Source of the DNA: a virus | Virus record (IMG/VR): IMGVR_UViG_3300017992_000452 | Coordinates: 1-64,000 of that record | DNA length: 64,000 nucleotides | Direction: 5' to 3' (one strand) | Position numbers and translations under genes: made by a program | The notes under the pieces: model-generated | What the model was told of the DNA's origin: nothing | Database searches by the model: none | Seen by the model: the letters and a program-made list of their open reading frames with translations, nothing else | In this document: positions 14,366 to 23,568 of the stretch, one piece after another | How the letters are laid out: the number at the start of each line of letters is the position of its first letter | Position numbering within the stretch: the stretch's first letter is position 1

Positions 14366-15121
14366 ATGAGCATTAGAGACATTTTGAAGAAGCGTGAAGA
14401 AGAGCGTGATAAGGCGGCTAACGGCGAAAGCGAATTCCCGGAAGGCGTTACACGTTATGTCCGCGTTGGAAGTCGTGGAGAGATTAATAAAGAAGGGCGA
14501 ACATTGGTTATTCTTGCGAAGCCAGACGATTGGTACGTATATTTCGTTCACGAAAACAAGGAATACATCGGTAAAGCGTACGATCATAAATTCCAAAAAC
14601 ATACGTGCTTACATTCACCGAAAAATACAGTTAGTACGGATGAATTGCAGAAGTATTTCAGCGGAGGGAAAGACGAGTGCATTTCTTGCAAAGCGGGAGC
14701 AAAACGAAAAATGTTCTTTATGATTCCGGTATACGATCCGGAGTACAAGACTTACCGCGTTATTGATATCGCAGAATTCCATGCGAATAGTTTAATCGAT
14801 GATTATGATAAAGCGGAGAAGCCGGTCAAGAAAATCCAGGAGGATTATACGCTCGTAGGTCAAGCGGTTCACTTTAAACAGGCCGATAAAACTTACTCGT
14901 TGGAATCTGGCGATCTGCCTAACGATGTTCTCGAAGAAGCAAAAGCGTTTATCGGCATCGATTACAAATATGAAGAACTCGCAAACTTCCGAGACGAAGA
15001 GGATATCGTTAAGATTCTTCACGACGCAAAAGACGGTGTTAAGAAGTCGGTCCTTCCGCCATTAGCGGAATCAGCTAACGAAAAATCTAACGAAATCAGT
15101 GACGATGATCTGCCGTTTTAA
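14366..15121 (+). CDS. Phage single-stranded DNA-binding protein
   Basis: A 251-aa acidic protein that would coat ssDNA at the fork. Evidence: a central aromatic domain (KPDDWYVYFVHENKEYIGKA), a Cys/His cluster (HTCLHS near 88, CISCKAG near 113) reminiscent of the zinc site of gp32-like proteins, and a C terminus of acidic residues ending DDDLPF, the tail used by SSBs to recruit partners. It lies next to nuclease and polymerase genes. Confidence 0.75.
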   Translation: MSIRDILKKREEERDKAANGESEFPEGVTRYVRVGSRGEINKEGRTLVILAKPDDWYVYFVHENKEYIGKAYDHKFQKHTCLHSPKNTVSTDELQKYFSGGKDECISCKAGAKRKMFFMIPVYDPEYKTYRVIDIAEFHANSLIDDYDKAEKPVKKIQEDYTLVGQAVHFKQADKTYSLESGDLPNDVLEEAKAFIGIDYKYEELANFRDEEDIVKILHDAKDGVKKSVLPPLAESANEKSNEISDDDLPF

Positions 15122-15143
15122 TAAAACGAAGGAGGACGATTGA

Positions 15144-15575
15144 ATGGCGCATCTCAAGGAAACTATCGGCAAATATTCCGAACTGATCGCCCGCGCGGCT
15201 TTAATGGCTAGCGGGTGGCAGGCGGTATCAACAGCGGACACAGAAGAGCCGTTCGATATCAGCGCAAAAGATCCGGGAACTGGCGAATGGAAAACGTTCC
15301 AGGTCAAGACGATTCGGGATCGGACGGAAAAGCGTGGATACTTAACGGTAAACGGGCGCAAAGGAGACGGTCAGCCTTATACGGCGGAAGATACCGACTT
15401 CTTTATCGGCGTACTAATCGGTGAGGGAAAATTCCCTCGCGTCTGGATGTTCGACAATCGCGGCATCACTGACTATTGGGGGCCGTCAGAACGGGAAGGC
15501 AAGCGTTGGATCGAAATGGATCTGAATTTTATGCGGGAAGATTTTGCGGAAAATAACGAAGCGGAGGCGGTATGA
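15144..15575 (+). CDS. PD-(D/E)XK endonuclease, resolvase-like
   Basis: A 143-aa protein: GKYSELIARAALMASGW (first Glu), EEPFDISAKD (Asp) and WKTFQVKTI (QxK) give the PD-(D/E)XK active site. Size and order resemble phage Holliday-junction resolvase-like and restriction-type families. Likely acts on recombination intermediates. AAGGAGGACGATTGA before ATG; the stop overlaps the next gene. Confidence 0.72.
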   Translation: MAHLKETIGKYSELIARAALMASGWQAVSTADTEEPFDISAKDPGTGEWKTFQVKTIRDRTEKRGYLTVNGRKGDGQPYTAEDTDFFIGVLIGEGKFPRVWMFDNRGITDYWGPSEREGKRWIEMDLNFMREDFAENNEAEAV

Positions 15576-16867
15576 TGGCGAAATTACACGGCGTTAAGAC
15601 TCTCGATATGGTGAACGGTGAAATTACGAAGGTTGCGTATGGTGGGGCGGAGTATGAGCGTGTGGAAGGAGCTCCGAGAATTTTCGGAAGAGCCGGAGAT
15701 CTATTGCTGAACGGTTACGATCACTCGGATCTGGAAGTAAACGCGTTTTATAAGATCGTTAATAAGAGTGGGTACGGGAAGACCATCTATGATGAAGTAG
15801 AGGATTCGCATGGTAGTGCGCTTATTGCGGGTTCTGTATTCCGCAAAGTCTCCGCATCTCAGCCGTCATTAGAAGATCGCGTCAACACAAACGAAAAGGA
15901 TATCGAGTCGCTAAAATCCGACGTCGCTGCGCTAAAAGGCGAAGCCAAGACGGAGTACGTACGAATTAACAAGAGCGAGGCGAAGGCGGGCGATTTCGTT
16001 AAGTTTGACGAAGCTCCATTCGAATATCTAACCGCAGGGAAGTTTTACGGAATTTATCGCGTGGATGATTGCGGAGATCCGATCATCTACGATGACGAAG
16101 GGGACGATTTTGATACCCACGGCGAAGTATTCGAAGTCTACCGTAAAGTCAGCGCCGTCGAACCGAAGCCTGAACGCCTGGAAGTCGGTGATTATGCGAA
16201 GGTGGTTAACGCTACTCAGAGTTGTATGGCTGGTTTTAGTAATGGAGACATCGTGGAAATTATCGAAAATAGTTACGGAGAAGATGACTGTGATTTTCGT
16301 ATTAAGTCTGTCGCAGGAATTAAATACGGGTACACAAAGAAGACACCGAACTATATCGTCCGCGCCACTGACGAAGAAGTTGCCGAAGCAAAAGACGCGG
16401 AAGCTCGCGCAAAGTTTAAGAAAGGCGCTAAAGTTCGGCTGAAATCGGGCGGCGGCGTATATCCGTTATTAGGTTTCGAAAACGGAAAAGTCTATTCCGT
16501 ATGTGATAACGAGGTTCGTCGCGCCGATGGAAAGAGTATCGAAATTACGCAGGTCGGGGCGCCTGGATACGCAACGCCTGATCAGCTCGAACTCCTACCG
16601 GAAGAAGAGGCCGCAGAGATCGAAAAATGGGCCGCAATCGGACGGGAGGTTAGCGAGTATAAGCGGGGCGATATCGTTGCGTATGATGATCCGGTTTGGT
16701 TCGATAATAGCGGAATTGGAGAAATTACCGGTTTCGAAGATGATGGAAATCCGGAAGTTGAGGCAATCGATCACGGGGGTCATAAAATATCGTATTTCCT
16801 AAAACCTGAGCGCCTGAACCTCGTAACTCCAGTCGAAGCGCGTTTCGATCGAAAGGGCGACGAGTAA
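15572..16867 (+). CDS. Modular SH3/KOW-like repeat protein
   Basis: A 431-aa protein built from about five beta-barrel-like modules (EYVRINKSEAKAGDFVKF; RLEVGDYAKVVNATQ; KFKKGAKVRLKSGGG; EYKRGDIVAYDDPVW) with a short coiled coil near 105-135. Shares module style with the genes at 4791 and 30292. Function unknown. Coupled to the nuclease gene by ATGA; GGAGGCGG in the upstream gene's last codons is the SD. Confidence 0.6.
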   Translation: MMAKLHGVKTLDMVNGEITKVAYGGAEYERVEGAPRIFGRAGDLLLNGYDHSDLEVNAFYKIVNKSGYGKTIYDEVEDSHGSALIAGSVFRKVSASQPSLEDRVNTNEKDIESLKSDVAALKGEAKTEYVRINKSEAKAGDFVKFDEAPFEYLTAGKFYGIYRVDDCGDPIIYDDEGDDFDTHGEVFEVYRKVSAVEPKPERLEVGDYAKVVNATQSCMAGFSNGDIVEIIENSYGEDDCDFRIKSVAGIKYGYTKKTPNYIVRATDEEVAEAKDAEARAKFKKGAKVRLKSGGGVYPLLGFENGKVYSVCDNEVRRADGKSIEITQVGAPGYATPDQLELLPEEEAAEIEKWAAIGREVSEYKRGDIVAYDDPVWFDNSGIGEITGFEDDGNPEVEAIDHGGHKISYFLKPERLNLVTPVEARFDRKGDE

Positions 16868-17047
16868 GTGGACGCAAAGCCTGCCGCCATCTGCGCCGCA
16901 TGTAACCGGGCAATCAACGAAGGGCAGTCCGTAACATACGACTTGCTCTTCGACCGGTACTTTTGTGACAACGCTTGCTGGTCGGATTGGTATGCGGATA
17001 ATGAGGCTGAATACAAGCGAATGTATGTAAGCCGCGAAGATTTATGA
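16868..17047 (+). CDS. Small Cys-pair (zinc finger-like) protein
   Basis: A 59-aa ORF with CAAC near residue 9 and CDNAC near 33, a treble-clef or zinc-ribbon arrangement, followed by a Trp/Tyr-rich helix (WSDWYADNEAEYKRMY). GTG follows the preceding TAA directly, with GAAAGGGCGA upstream. It immediately precedes the DNA polymerase gene. Confidence 0.6.
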   Translation: MDAKPAAICAACNRAINEGQSVTYDLLFDRYFCDNACWSDWYADNEAEYKRMYVSREDL

Positions 17048-17072
17048 CGTCGTAAGCGGAAGGAGGATGCGA

Positions 17073-19904
17073 ATGGAACTCGGAAATCTGCGGTTGAATC
17101 TGAGCGCTTTGACGCCTAAAAATGACGAAGTTAAAAACGAAAAAGTTGCCGAAACAGCCAAGCGGAAGCAAAGTGCAAAGCGAGAGGAGACGTTAGAGGA
17201 AGCGTTCGATCGTCTCGCCAGGACGTGCAAATTTAACGATAAGGAAAAGCGGGAATTTAACGCAGCTCTCCGGTCGTTTAAGGACGGAAACTTAGTCCGC
17301 ACCAAGACCGGCAAGTTTACGAAAACTGAAGCGTGTGGACTTGGCCGTCAGATACTCGCGAAGGAAAACGAAGCCAAGCGGCACGAACGCATTCAGGAGA
17401 CGCTTAAGACAAAGCCGGATAACTACTTCGTCATCACCAAAGACGAAGACCTGGCGCCTATGATCGAACGATTGCGTCAGGAAGTCCAAGCGCAGCAGCT
17501 CGATTCGTGGTTTCGGAAAGTGTTCGATCTATTTAACAATACGCACATCCGACGGAAGTTAGCCGAGCGTGGAATCGAAATTCCTCTCGCGATATCGTTC
17601 ACCGAATGGGATACGGAGACTTCCGGGACAGATACACGCATCGATATGTCAGGCGGATATTCGTTTTGGCTACCGTGTCTTAACGAAGGTTATTACGTTG
17701 CTTACGGACACTTGACTGACGACGAACAATGTTCGCGGTCTGCTGCGTTGGATATCTGTCGAGCTTTCATCGAAGACGCGCGTCATATCAAAGCGTTCCA
17801 TAATACGCCCTTCGACTACTCGATGTTTCTGAATGACGGGATGGAGCCGAAGGGGTTCCGATATGACTCGTTAGATGCCGCGCAGCTTATGAACGAGCAT
17901 GAGCCTTCGATGGGCTTGAAAGAACTCGTCACGAAATACAAAAAGTACATTGGTGCGGATCATCTAGACGATTTCACATTCGAGGACCTTTTCGGGAAAG
18001 GCTCTCCGATGGTGTACTCGCCTGAGATCGTCGGCATATACGCGATAAAGGACGTTGAGAAAGGTTGGCTTCTTACGCGCTGGCAGATCGATATGATGCT
18101 GAAGATCGATGACTTGTATTATCCGTACTTTGAGATCCGGCAGTATCTATACGAAGTCAATACGACGATCGAGCGAACCGGATTCGTTATTGATGACGAA
18201 GAGCTCTTACGGTTAAAAGCCGAGTATGAGCCGCAGCTACAAAAAGCGATCGACGACATTCACGAAGCATACGGTATCGACGACGACTTCCTCTATAAAA
18301 TGTCGATGCACTTAAAGGGCGACAAGATCAAAGCGTGGCAAGATAGCCGCGAGAAACAGATCGCAAAACAGCAGGATATGCTTGCGAAGTGTGAGGCGGA
18401 GATCAAGCGAGCGAACCCAGCAACGAAGAAATATGCGCAATTAAAAGAGCGTATCCGAAAGTACAAGACGGAGCCTCTTGCGCCAGCTATTCCGCAGAAC
18501 GCGCCGGACTACATTCACGAATTCAATCTCGATTCGGATCAACACCTTCAGTATTTAATTTATGACGTAATCGGGATCGAGGACAAAACGAAGATTATCG
18601 ATAAGAAGAAAACGCGGGCTGTCAGTAAGGACGTCTTGGCGCTCTACTTCAAGGAAGACGCGCGGCTCAAACCGTTAGCAACATTTTCGGAGTTGACGAC
18701 GTTATTAGGAACGTTCATCAACCGGATTCCTTACGTGAAAGACGTCGACGGACGACTCCATACGCAACTGCAAACCGTATCGACTGGGCGCTACAGTTCG
18801 AAGGGATATACCGGAAAGGGCAACGACTTATATCGCGTAAACATCAACGACGACAACTTCCTCGATCACATGCACGTTTTAGTCGAAGCGCCGAAGAAGA
18901 CGGAAAAAGGGCGGAACATCCAGAACATCCCGTCGCGTACAGAGAAGGGGCAGCGGGTGCGGATGGCGTTCAAGCCGCCGGAAGGATTTACGTTCTTAGG
19001 ATCCGACTTATCATCGATAGAGCCGAGGATTCAGGCGCATAGGATGGCGACGGAGTTTAACGACGAAATATTCGCGGATATGTATCGGAGAGGACTTGAT
19101 CCGTACGTTGAGTTTGCCGCAATCCTGTTCGATGTTCCGAAGGAGATATGTACGGAATCGTACTATAAATCCGTCAAAGGAACGCCGGATGCAGTACCGG
19201 CTTACCGAAAAGCAATGAAGCAGATGTTTCTCGCGATCGGATACGGTCAGGCATTCGATATGTTCTATAAAGGCGTTATACCTTTCGGAATTGACGAAGA
19301 GCAGGCGAAAGTCGCGTACGGAAAGTTTGACGAGATATTGCCGGGATTCAAAGGGATGGTCGAGGCCACATTCGCTCACCTACGCAAGCACGGATGGACT
19401 GCGACGATCTTCAAACAGAAGCGCCGTTTTCCGGGTTACGTCGAGAAATATAAACGGCTATGCCAGCTTATGCGCAAGTGTGGCATCAAAGACAAAAACG
19501 ATCCGGAACTCGGCAAGAAAACGAATAAATTACGTTGGGAAGAACGCTCTGAATTTTGGGATCTGATGCGATTTACTGGCGGTTGTGAGCGCGCTGCGTT
19601 TAACCATACGATTCAAGGGTCGGGCGCGAATATTCTTCAGATGTGTATGATCCGGGCATATTACGAATGTGTGCTTGAGCGCGGCTGGGAGTTTCCGCTG
19701 ACTCTACACGACGAATTGAAGTTCGCTACACCAAACGATCAATTAACGAAAGAAGCGACGGATTTATTAGACGATATTATGACGAATACATTCACGCTAG
19801 TTCTTCCGTTAGCTTGCGACACAGTAATCGAGCCGTGTTGGATGGAGGAATATAGCCCGAACGATTGGGATTTTGAGAGCGGAAAACCTAAGGAGGCGGT
19901 TTAA
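17073..19904 (+). CDS. Family A DNA polymerase with 3'-5' exonuclease domain
   Basis: A 943-aa replicative polymerase. The exonuclease domain shows FTEWDTETSG (DxE, about 180) and a DSLDAAQLM segment (about 270). Polymerase motifs: TGRYSSKG and RNIQNIPSR (palm/thumb), motif A GSDLSSIEPRI (usually DYSQIELR), motif B RKAMKQMFLAIGYG (R-x3-K-x7-YG), motif C LTLHDELKF. A basic N-terminal extension of about 150 aa precedes the exonuclease. ATG 17073 has AGGAGG 6 nt upstream; ATG 17067 is too close. Confidence 0.93.
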   Translation: MELGNLRLNLSALTPKNDEVKNEKVAETAKRKQSAKREETLEEAFDRLARTCKFNDKEKREFNAALRSFKDGNLVRTKTGKFTKTEACGLGRQILAKENEAKRHERIQETLKTKPDNYFVITKDEDLAPMIERLRQEVQAQQLDSWFRKVFDLFNNTHIRRKLAERGIEIPLAISFTEWDTETSGTDTRIDMSGGYSFWLPCLNEGYYVAYGHLTDDEQCSRSAALDICRAFIEDARHIKAFHNTPFDYSMFLNDGMEPKGFRYDSLDAAQLMNEHEPSMGLKELVTKYKKYIGADHLDDFTFEDLFGKGSPMVYSPEIVGIYAIKDVEKGWLLTRWQIDMMLKIDDLYYPYFEIRQYLYEVNTTIERTGFVIDDEELLRLKAEYEPQLQKAIDDIHEAYGIDDDFLYKMSMHLKGDKIKAWQDSREKQIAKQQDMLAKCEAEIKRANPATKKYAQLKERIRKYKTEPLAPAIPQNAPDYIHEFNLDSDQHLQYLIYDVIGIEDKTKIIDKKKTRAVSKDVLALYFKEDARLKPLATFSELTTLLGTFINRIPYVKDVDGRLHTQLQTVSTGRYSSKGYTGKGNDLYRVNINDDNFLDHMHVLVEAPKKTEKGRNIQNIPSRTEKGQRVRMAFKPPEGFTFLGSDLSSIEPRIQAHRMATEFNDEIFADMYRRGLDPYVEFAAILFDVPKEICTESYYKSVKGTPDAVPAYRKAMKQMFLAIGYGQAFDMFYKGVIPFGIDEEQAKVAYGKFDEILPGFKGMVEATFAHLRKHGWTATIFKQKRRFPGYVEKYKRLCQLMRKCGIKDKNDPELGKKTNKLRWEERSEFWDLMRFTGGCERAAFNHTIQGSGANILQMCMIRAYYECVLERGWEFPLTLHDELKFATPNDQLTKEATDLLDDIMTNTFTLVLPLACDTVIEPCWMEEYSPNDWDFESGKPKEAV

Positions 19905-19905
19905 T

Positions 19906-20067
19906 GTGGCGAAAATCCTCGTAGATGAGCAGACGATTAAAGAAGCGCTTTATGTAATCGAAAGTTTGTTAGAGGCGCTCGGAATCGATATAAACGAAGA
20001 TCCAGTTTACGAGGGTATCTACAACGATTTACAAAAGGCGCTTAGCGATTCGAAGGGAGACGATTAA
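19906..20067 (+). CDS. Small acidic protein, unknown
   Basis: A 53-aa helical acidic protein (DEQTIKEALYVIESLLEALG). GTG 19906 follows the polymerase stop by one base; AAGGAGGCGG in the last polymerase codons is the SD. The stop abuts the next TTG start. Confidence 0.6.
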   Translation: MAKILVDEQTIKEALYVIESLLEALGIDINEDPVYEGIYNDLQKALSDSKGDD

Positions 20068-21117
20068 TTGACGAATTCAAACGTAAGATCAGCCGCAAAT
20101 TCACTGCGGGCACATTTAAAAGAACCGACCACATACGCGCAGCAGATTGCGGACGAATTGGTCGAATATCTGAACGAATGGCACTCGCTGCCGGAGACGT
20201 GGGATAACGCCCTGGACGCGCAGATTCATAAATGGTACGCCAACGCTCCGAAAGTCTTTCCGAAGAAGCCGTATTTCTCGCCGTCATCTGCTAACGCTTG
20301 CCCTCGCGAGCTTTATCACAAGGCGATCGGTTCTCCGAGAGACGAAACGAAGAAGCCTCCGTATCAAGGACGATGGACTCGAATCGGTACGGCGATTGGG
20401 GACGTAATCCAGCGCGACATTCTCTTCATGGAGAAACATTTCGAGAAGAAGACCGGTCGCCCCTGTCCGTTCAGCTTCGAAAAGAACGAAGACGGAACGC
20501 CAATGTTCGAGGACTTCGCGAAAAGGAATCATCCGGTCACACATCGCGGCTACTCGTTCAATCTATACGGAACATGCGACGGCATCATGCGCTACGTAAC
20601 GGAAGATGGCGAAGTGCTGCGCGTTGGACTCGAAATTAAATCGAAGCAGACGACCGCCGCAAAGACGTCAGTCCATTCGATGCGACAGCCGGAAGAAAAG
20701 CACGTCAAGCAATGCGTCGCTTACGGTCCGATGTACGGTGTCGACCTTTACGTCATCCTCTACGTGAACGCGGCTAAGAAATCGTGGGTGTATCCGGAAG
20801 GTGAATTCGAAAAGTCGCCGGACATGCGGGCGTTCGGCATCGAAATTACGGAGGAAGACGTCGAGCAGCTATTCGATAGATTCGTAGAAATACGTAAGTC
20901 TGTCGAAGAAGGAACTCCTTTACCGTTGGATTTGAACGGATGGACGTTTAACGGATACAAGACGGCGATTGCGAAGTCGCTGACGGACGAAGAATTGGCG
21001 GAGATTCGCGCAAAAGTCGCACAAGTGCGGAGATCGAACGTCTATGAATCTACGAAACGGCAGTACGTTGAGGCGCTCGAATTTATCGAAAGAGTTCGCG
21101 AAAGGGAGGCGGAATGA
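20068..21117 (+). CDS. RecB/Cas4-like PD-(D/E)XK exonuclease
   Basis: A 349-aa protein. YFSPSSANACPRELYHKAIG (about 73-92) matches the start of Cas4/AddB-type nucleases; LYGTCDGIMRY (Asp) and RVGLEIKSKQ (ExK) give the catalytic site; KHVKQCVAYGPMYGVD is the QxxxY-like helix. Likely a recombination exonuclease. Without a visible C-terminal Cys triplet an iron-sulfur cluster is unlikely. TTG start with GGGAG upstream. Confidence 0.78.
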   Translation: MTNSNVRSAANSLRAHLKEPTTYAQQIADELVEYLNEWHSLPETWDNALDAQIHKWYANAPKVFPKKPYFSPSSANACPRELYHKAIGSPRDETKKPPYQGRWTRIGTAIGDVIQRDILFMEKHFEKKTGRPCPFSFEKNEDGTPMFEDFAKRNHPVTHRGYSFNLYGTCDGIMRYVTEDGEVLRVGLEIKSKQTTAAKTSVHSMRQPEEKHVKQCVAYGPMYGVDLYVILYVNAAKKSWVYPEGEFEKSPDMRAFGIEITEEDVEQLFDRFVEIRKSVEEGTPLPLDLNGWTFNGYKTAIAKSLTDEELAEIRAKVAQVRRSNVYESTKRQYVEALEFIERVREREAE

Positions 21118-21314
21118 TGGTGAAATATCTCATTTTAGAAACTGACGAAATGGACTTTAAAATTGTTGATTCGGAACAAGAGGCGAATGAAGCGTACGAA
21201 AGATATGTACGATACGCGGTCGAAAATGGCCTAGGCGATGGGGAAGTTATCTTTGCGGAAATTAAAAAATCTACGGATGTTGAATCTATTGTCAAGGCGG
21301 CATTGGATGAGTAG
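21114..21314 (+). CDS. Small early protein, unknown
   Basis: A 66-aa acidic protein (YLILETDEMDFKIVDSEQEA) with beta then helix character. Starts on the 4-nt overlap with the exonuclease gene and overlaps the RuvC-like gene by 8 nt. No family recognised. Confidence 0.6.
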   Translation: MMVKYLILETDEMDFKIVDSEQEANEAYERYVRYAVENGLGDGEVIFAEIKKSTDVESIVKAALDE

Positions 21315-21825
21315 GTCCGTAGCGATCCGGGTCCTCGGCCTTGACCTTTCGTTAACATCGCCGGGATTCGCAATCATCGAAGCAAAGGGAGGAAAGGCTC
21401 GCCTCATAAAATCCGCCAACTTTAAAACGTCCGCATCAACCGATCAGCCATTGCGCTATGAGGAGATCGAAGCGTTTGCGTTATTATTTGCGCGCGACAA
21501 TCAGCCGTTCGATGTGATCGTTCGGGAGATATGGCCGCCAAGCCGTAACTATGCGCAGAACAATAAGATTCACGGAACATGGTCGTCGATCGAGCGGGCG
21601 CTGCACCGATACGGATACGATATCGACGTCCATGTGACGCCCGCCAACGTTAAGAAGACGGTCACCGGAAACGGAAACGCCAAGAAGCCACAAGTTGCCG
21701 AGAGTGTGCGCGAATGGCTCGGGTTGCCGGACGACCACAAATTCGCAACGGACGATCATAGCGATGCCTGTGCGGTAGCGCTGACGTATCTGATTCGCGA
21801 GAAGATTATAAAACCGAAGGAGTGA
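21307..21825 (+). CDS. RuvC-like Holliday junction resolvase
   Basis: A 172-aa RNase H-fold nuclease. Acidic residues appear as VLGLDLSLTSPG (first Asp), DVIVREIW (Glu) and TDDHSDACAVAL (final Asp pair), the RuvC pattern. TPANVKKTVTGNGNAKK is the usual basic segment. It would resolve junctions before packaging. ATG 21307 overlaps the upstream gene. Confidence 0.85.
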   Translation: MSRSVAIRVLGLDLSLTSPGFAIIEAKGGKARLIKSANFKTSASTDQPLRYEEIEAFALLFARDNQPFDVIVREIWPPSRNYAQNNKIHGTWSSIERALHRYGYDIDVHVTPANVKKTVTGNGNAKKPQVAESVREWLGLPDDHKFATDDHSDACAVALTYLIREKIIKPKE

Positions 21826-21830
21826 TTCGA

Positions 21831-22100
21831 ATGTTTAAGCAGCGACTTATCGGAGCATTAGCGTATTTGATTGCGCTCACCTTATTACTCGGTCTGTTTT
21901 CTGCGGGATGCCTGACCGGTTACGTCATCGTGACGGCGCTGTTATCGGTCCCGGCGGTCGGAACAGTCGTTAAAGTCGGAATCACAGTCGCAGTGGTTTT
22001 CATGGTAACCGCGTTACTCGCCGGATTAGCTGACCGACTGCGCAGCGCTTACCGCGAACATAAACGCGTTCAAAAGGACGTAGAGGAGGAAACGCAATGA
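21831..22100 (+). CDS. Small two-span membrane protein
   Basis: An 89-aa protein with hydrophobic spans (LAYLIALTLLLGLFSAGCL; VGITVAVVFMVTALLAGL) and a charged C-terminal tail. ATG 21831 is preferred to GTG 21822 because AAGGAGTG is correctly spaced. Role unknown. Confidence 0.6.
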   Translation: MFKQRLIGALAYLIALTLLLGLFSAGCLTGYVIVTALLSVPAVGTVVKVGITVAVVFMVTALLAGLADRLRSAYREHKRVQKDVEEETQ

Positions 22101-22297
22101 CATACGAATGCTACGGCGTCCCGGCCGCACAGTTGCGGCAGTCCTTGCGGTGGCTTGAAGAACAACTTACCGATGTTGATTACGCAATTAGCCGGCACAA
22201 TACGAAGCTAATCGAGTTGGAAATCGAGCGTGACCGGATTCTGGCGCAAAGAGCCGAAATAGAGGCGGAATTAAAACGGAAGGAGTCGGTCGGATGA
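22097..22297 (+). CDS. Coiled-coil small protein
   Basis: A 66-aa protein, nearly all heptad helix (LRWLEEQLTDVDYAISRHN and onward). ATGA overlaps at both ends place it in the membrane-protein/nrdI operon. Function unknown. Confidence 0.6.
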   Translation: MTYECYGVPAAQLRQSLRWLEEQLTDVDYAISRHNTKLIELEIERDRILAQRAEIEAELKRKESVG

Positions 22298-22443
22298 CAT
22301 ACGTTGCGATAGCGTGCCTATTACTTTTTACGATGCTGGCACTCGTAGAGGAAACGAAAACAAAAGCGGAAAGGCTTGCGAAAATTATCGTCCTAATTAT
22401 GTACGCGATTCCTATCGGAGTGTTGGTGGCGTCGTTATGCTAA
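22294..22443 (+). CDS. Small two-span membrane protein
   Basis: A 49-aa ORF with AAGGAGTCGGTCGG before ATG, an N-terminal span (YVAIACLLLFTMLALVEE), a basic linker and a second span (IIVLIMYAIPIGVLVASL). It overlaps nrdI by 7 nt. Confidence 0.55.
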   Translation: MTYVAIACLLLFTMLALVEETKTKAERLAKIIVLIMYAIPIGVLVASLC

Positions 22444-22793
22444 TCGCCTACTACTCGCTGGCCGGAAACGTCCGCCGATTCGTAGCCAAGACGGGCCTGC
22501 CTGCGGTCGAGATCAAGGCGGATATGTTCTTAACGGAGCCGTTCGTCTTGGTAACGGGAACTTACGGATTCGGCCAGGTCGCCGGCACCGTTTGGGATTT
22601 CCTCGCGGATAATGGCGATTTAATGGCGGGAGTGGCTGCGTCGGGGAACAAGACCTGGGGGAGTAACTACGCCAAGGCGGCCGATCTGATTGCGGAAGAA
22701 TACGGAGTGCCGATCGTTCACAAGTTCGAGTTGGCGGGGACGACGGAAGATATACGGATATTTATGGAAAGGATGAGGGCTATTGACGAATAA
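22437..22793 (+). CDS. nrdI: NrdI flavodoxin-like ribonucleotide reductase activator
   Basis: A 118-aa protein: IAYYSLAGNVRRFVAKTGLP is the FMN phosphate loop region and VLVTGTYGFGQVAGTVWDFL the next flavin loop. NrdI supplies oxidant to form the Mn(III)-tyrosyl radical of NrdF in class Ib enzymes. It overlaps nrdE by 11 nt, the standard nrdIEF order. Confidence 0.88.
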   Translation: MLIAYYSLAGNVRRFVAKTGLPAVEIKADMFLTEPFVLVTGTYGFGQVAGTVWDFLADNGDLMAGVAASGNKTWGSNYAKAADLIAEEYGVPIVHKFELAGTTEDIRIFMERMRAIDE

Positions 22794-23568
22794 GCACGCG
22801 AAGTATATCGAACTTAATAACGAAATTATGATACGGAAGAACGGCGGCTTTCAATTCGAAAAGGATGCCGAAGCCGTCCGTAGTTATTTCATAGATTACG
22901 TGAATCAGAATACGGTATTTTTCCACGATCTGCGCGAAAAGCTCGACTATCTGATCGAGAACGATTACTACGAACGCGAGGTCTTCGAGCCGTATACGTT
23001 CGACGAGATCAAAGCCGTCTACAAGGCGGCTTATGCGAAAAAGTTCCGATTTCCTTCGTTCATGAGTGCGTTTAAGTTTTACAACGATTACGCGCTCAAG
23101 ACGAACGATAAGAAGAAGATCCTCGAACGGTACGAAGACCGGATCGCCATCTGTGCGCTATTCTTCGCGAAAGGAGACGCAGCCAAGGCGGTCGAGTTTG
23201 CGGAAATGATGATCCGGCAGGAATATCAACCGGCCACGCCGACGTTCTTAAATGCCGGACGGAAGCGACGCGGCGAACTCGTATCGTGCTTCCTTCTCGA
23301 AGTAGGCGACTCGCTAAACGATATCAGTCGCGCGGTCGACATGGCGATGCAGCTTTCGAAACTTGGCGGTGGGGTGTCGTTGTCTCTATCGAAAATCAGG
23401 GCGAAAGGCGAGTCGATCAAGGGCGTTGAGAATTCGACGAAGGGCGTCGTCGGCGTCATGAAGCTGCTCGATAATGCCTTCCGGTATGCGGATCAGATGG
23501 GCCAGCGGCAGGGAGCCGGCGCAGCGTATCTTAACGTATTTCATGCGGACATTGATGCTTTTCTCGAT
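22783..23568 (+). CDS. nrdE: Ribonucleotide reductase class Ib large subunit, exon 1
   Basis: First 262 aa of NrdE: the N-terminal helical region, QPATPTFLNAGRKRRGELVSC with the substrate-site Cys, and GGGVSLSLSKIRAKG. The reading frame hits TAA immediately after CTCGAT, where intron 1 begins. Joined to 24518 and 25750 the exons give 701 aa, the normal NrdE length, and continuity is in frame at both joints. The enzyme converts NDPs to dNDPs with NrdF. Confidence 0.92.

Noticed and set aside
20068-21117. Cas4-like nuclease as a sign of CRISPR adaptation genes
   Set aside because: No Cas1/Cas2; it sits among phage recombination genes and lacks a visible Cys cluster, so a phage exonuclease is the simpler reading.
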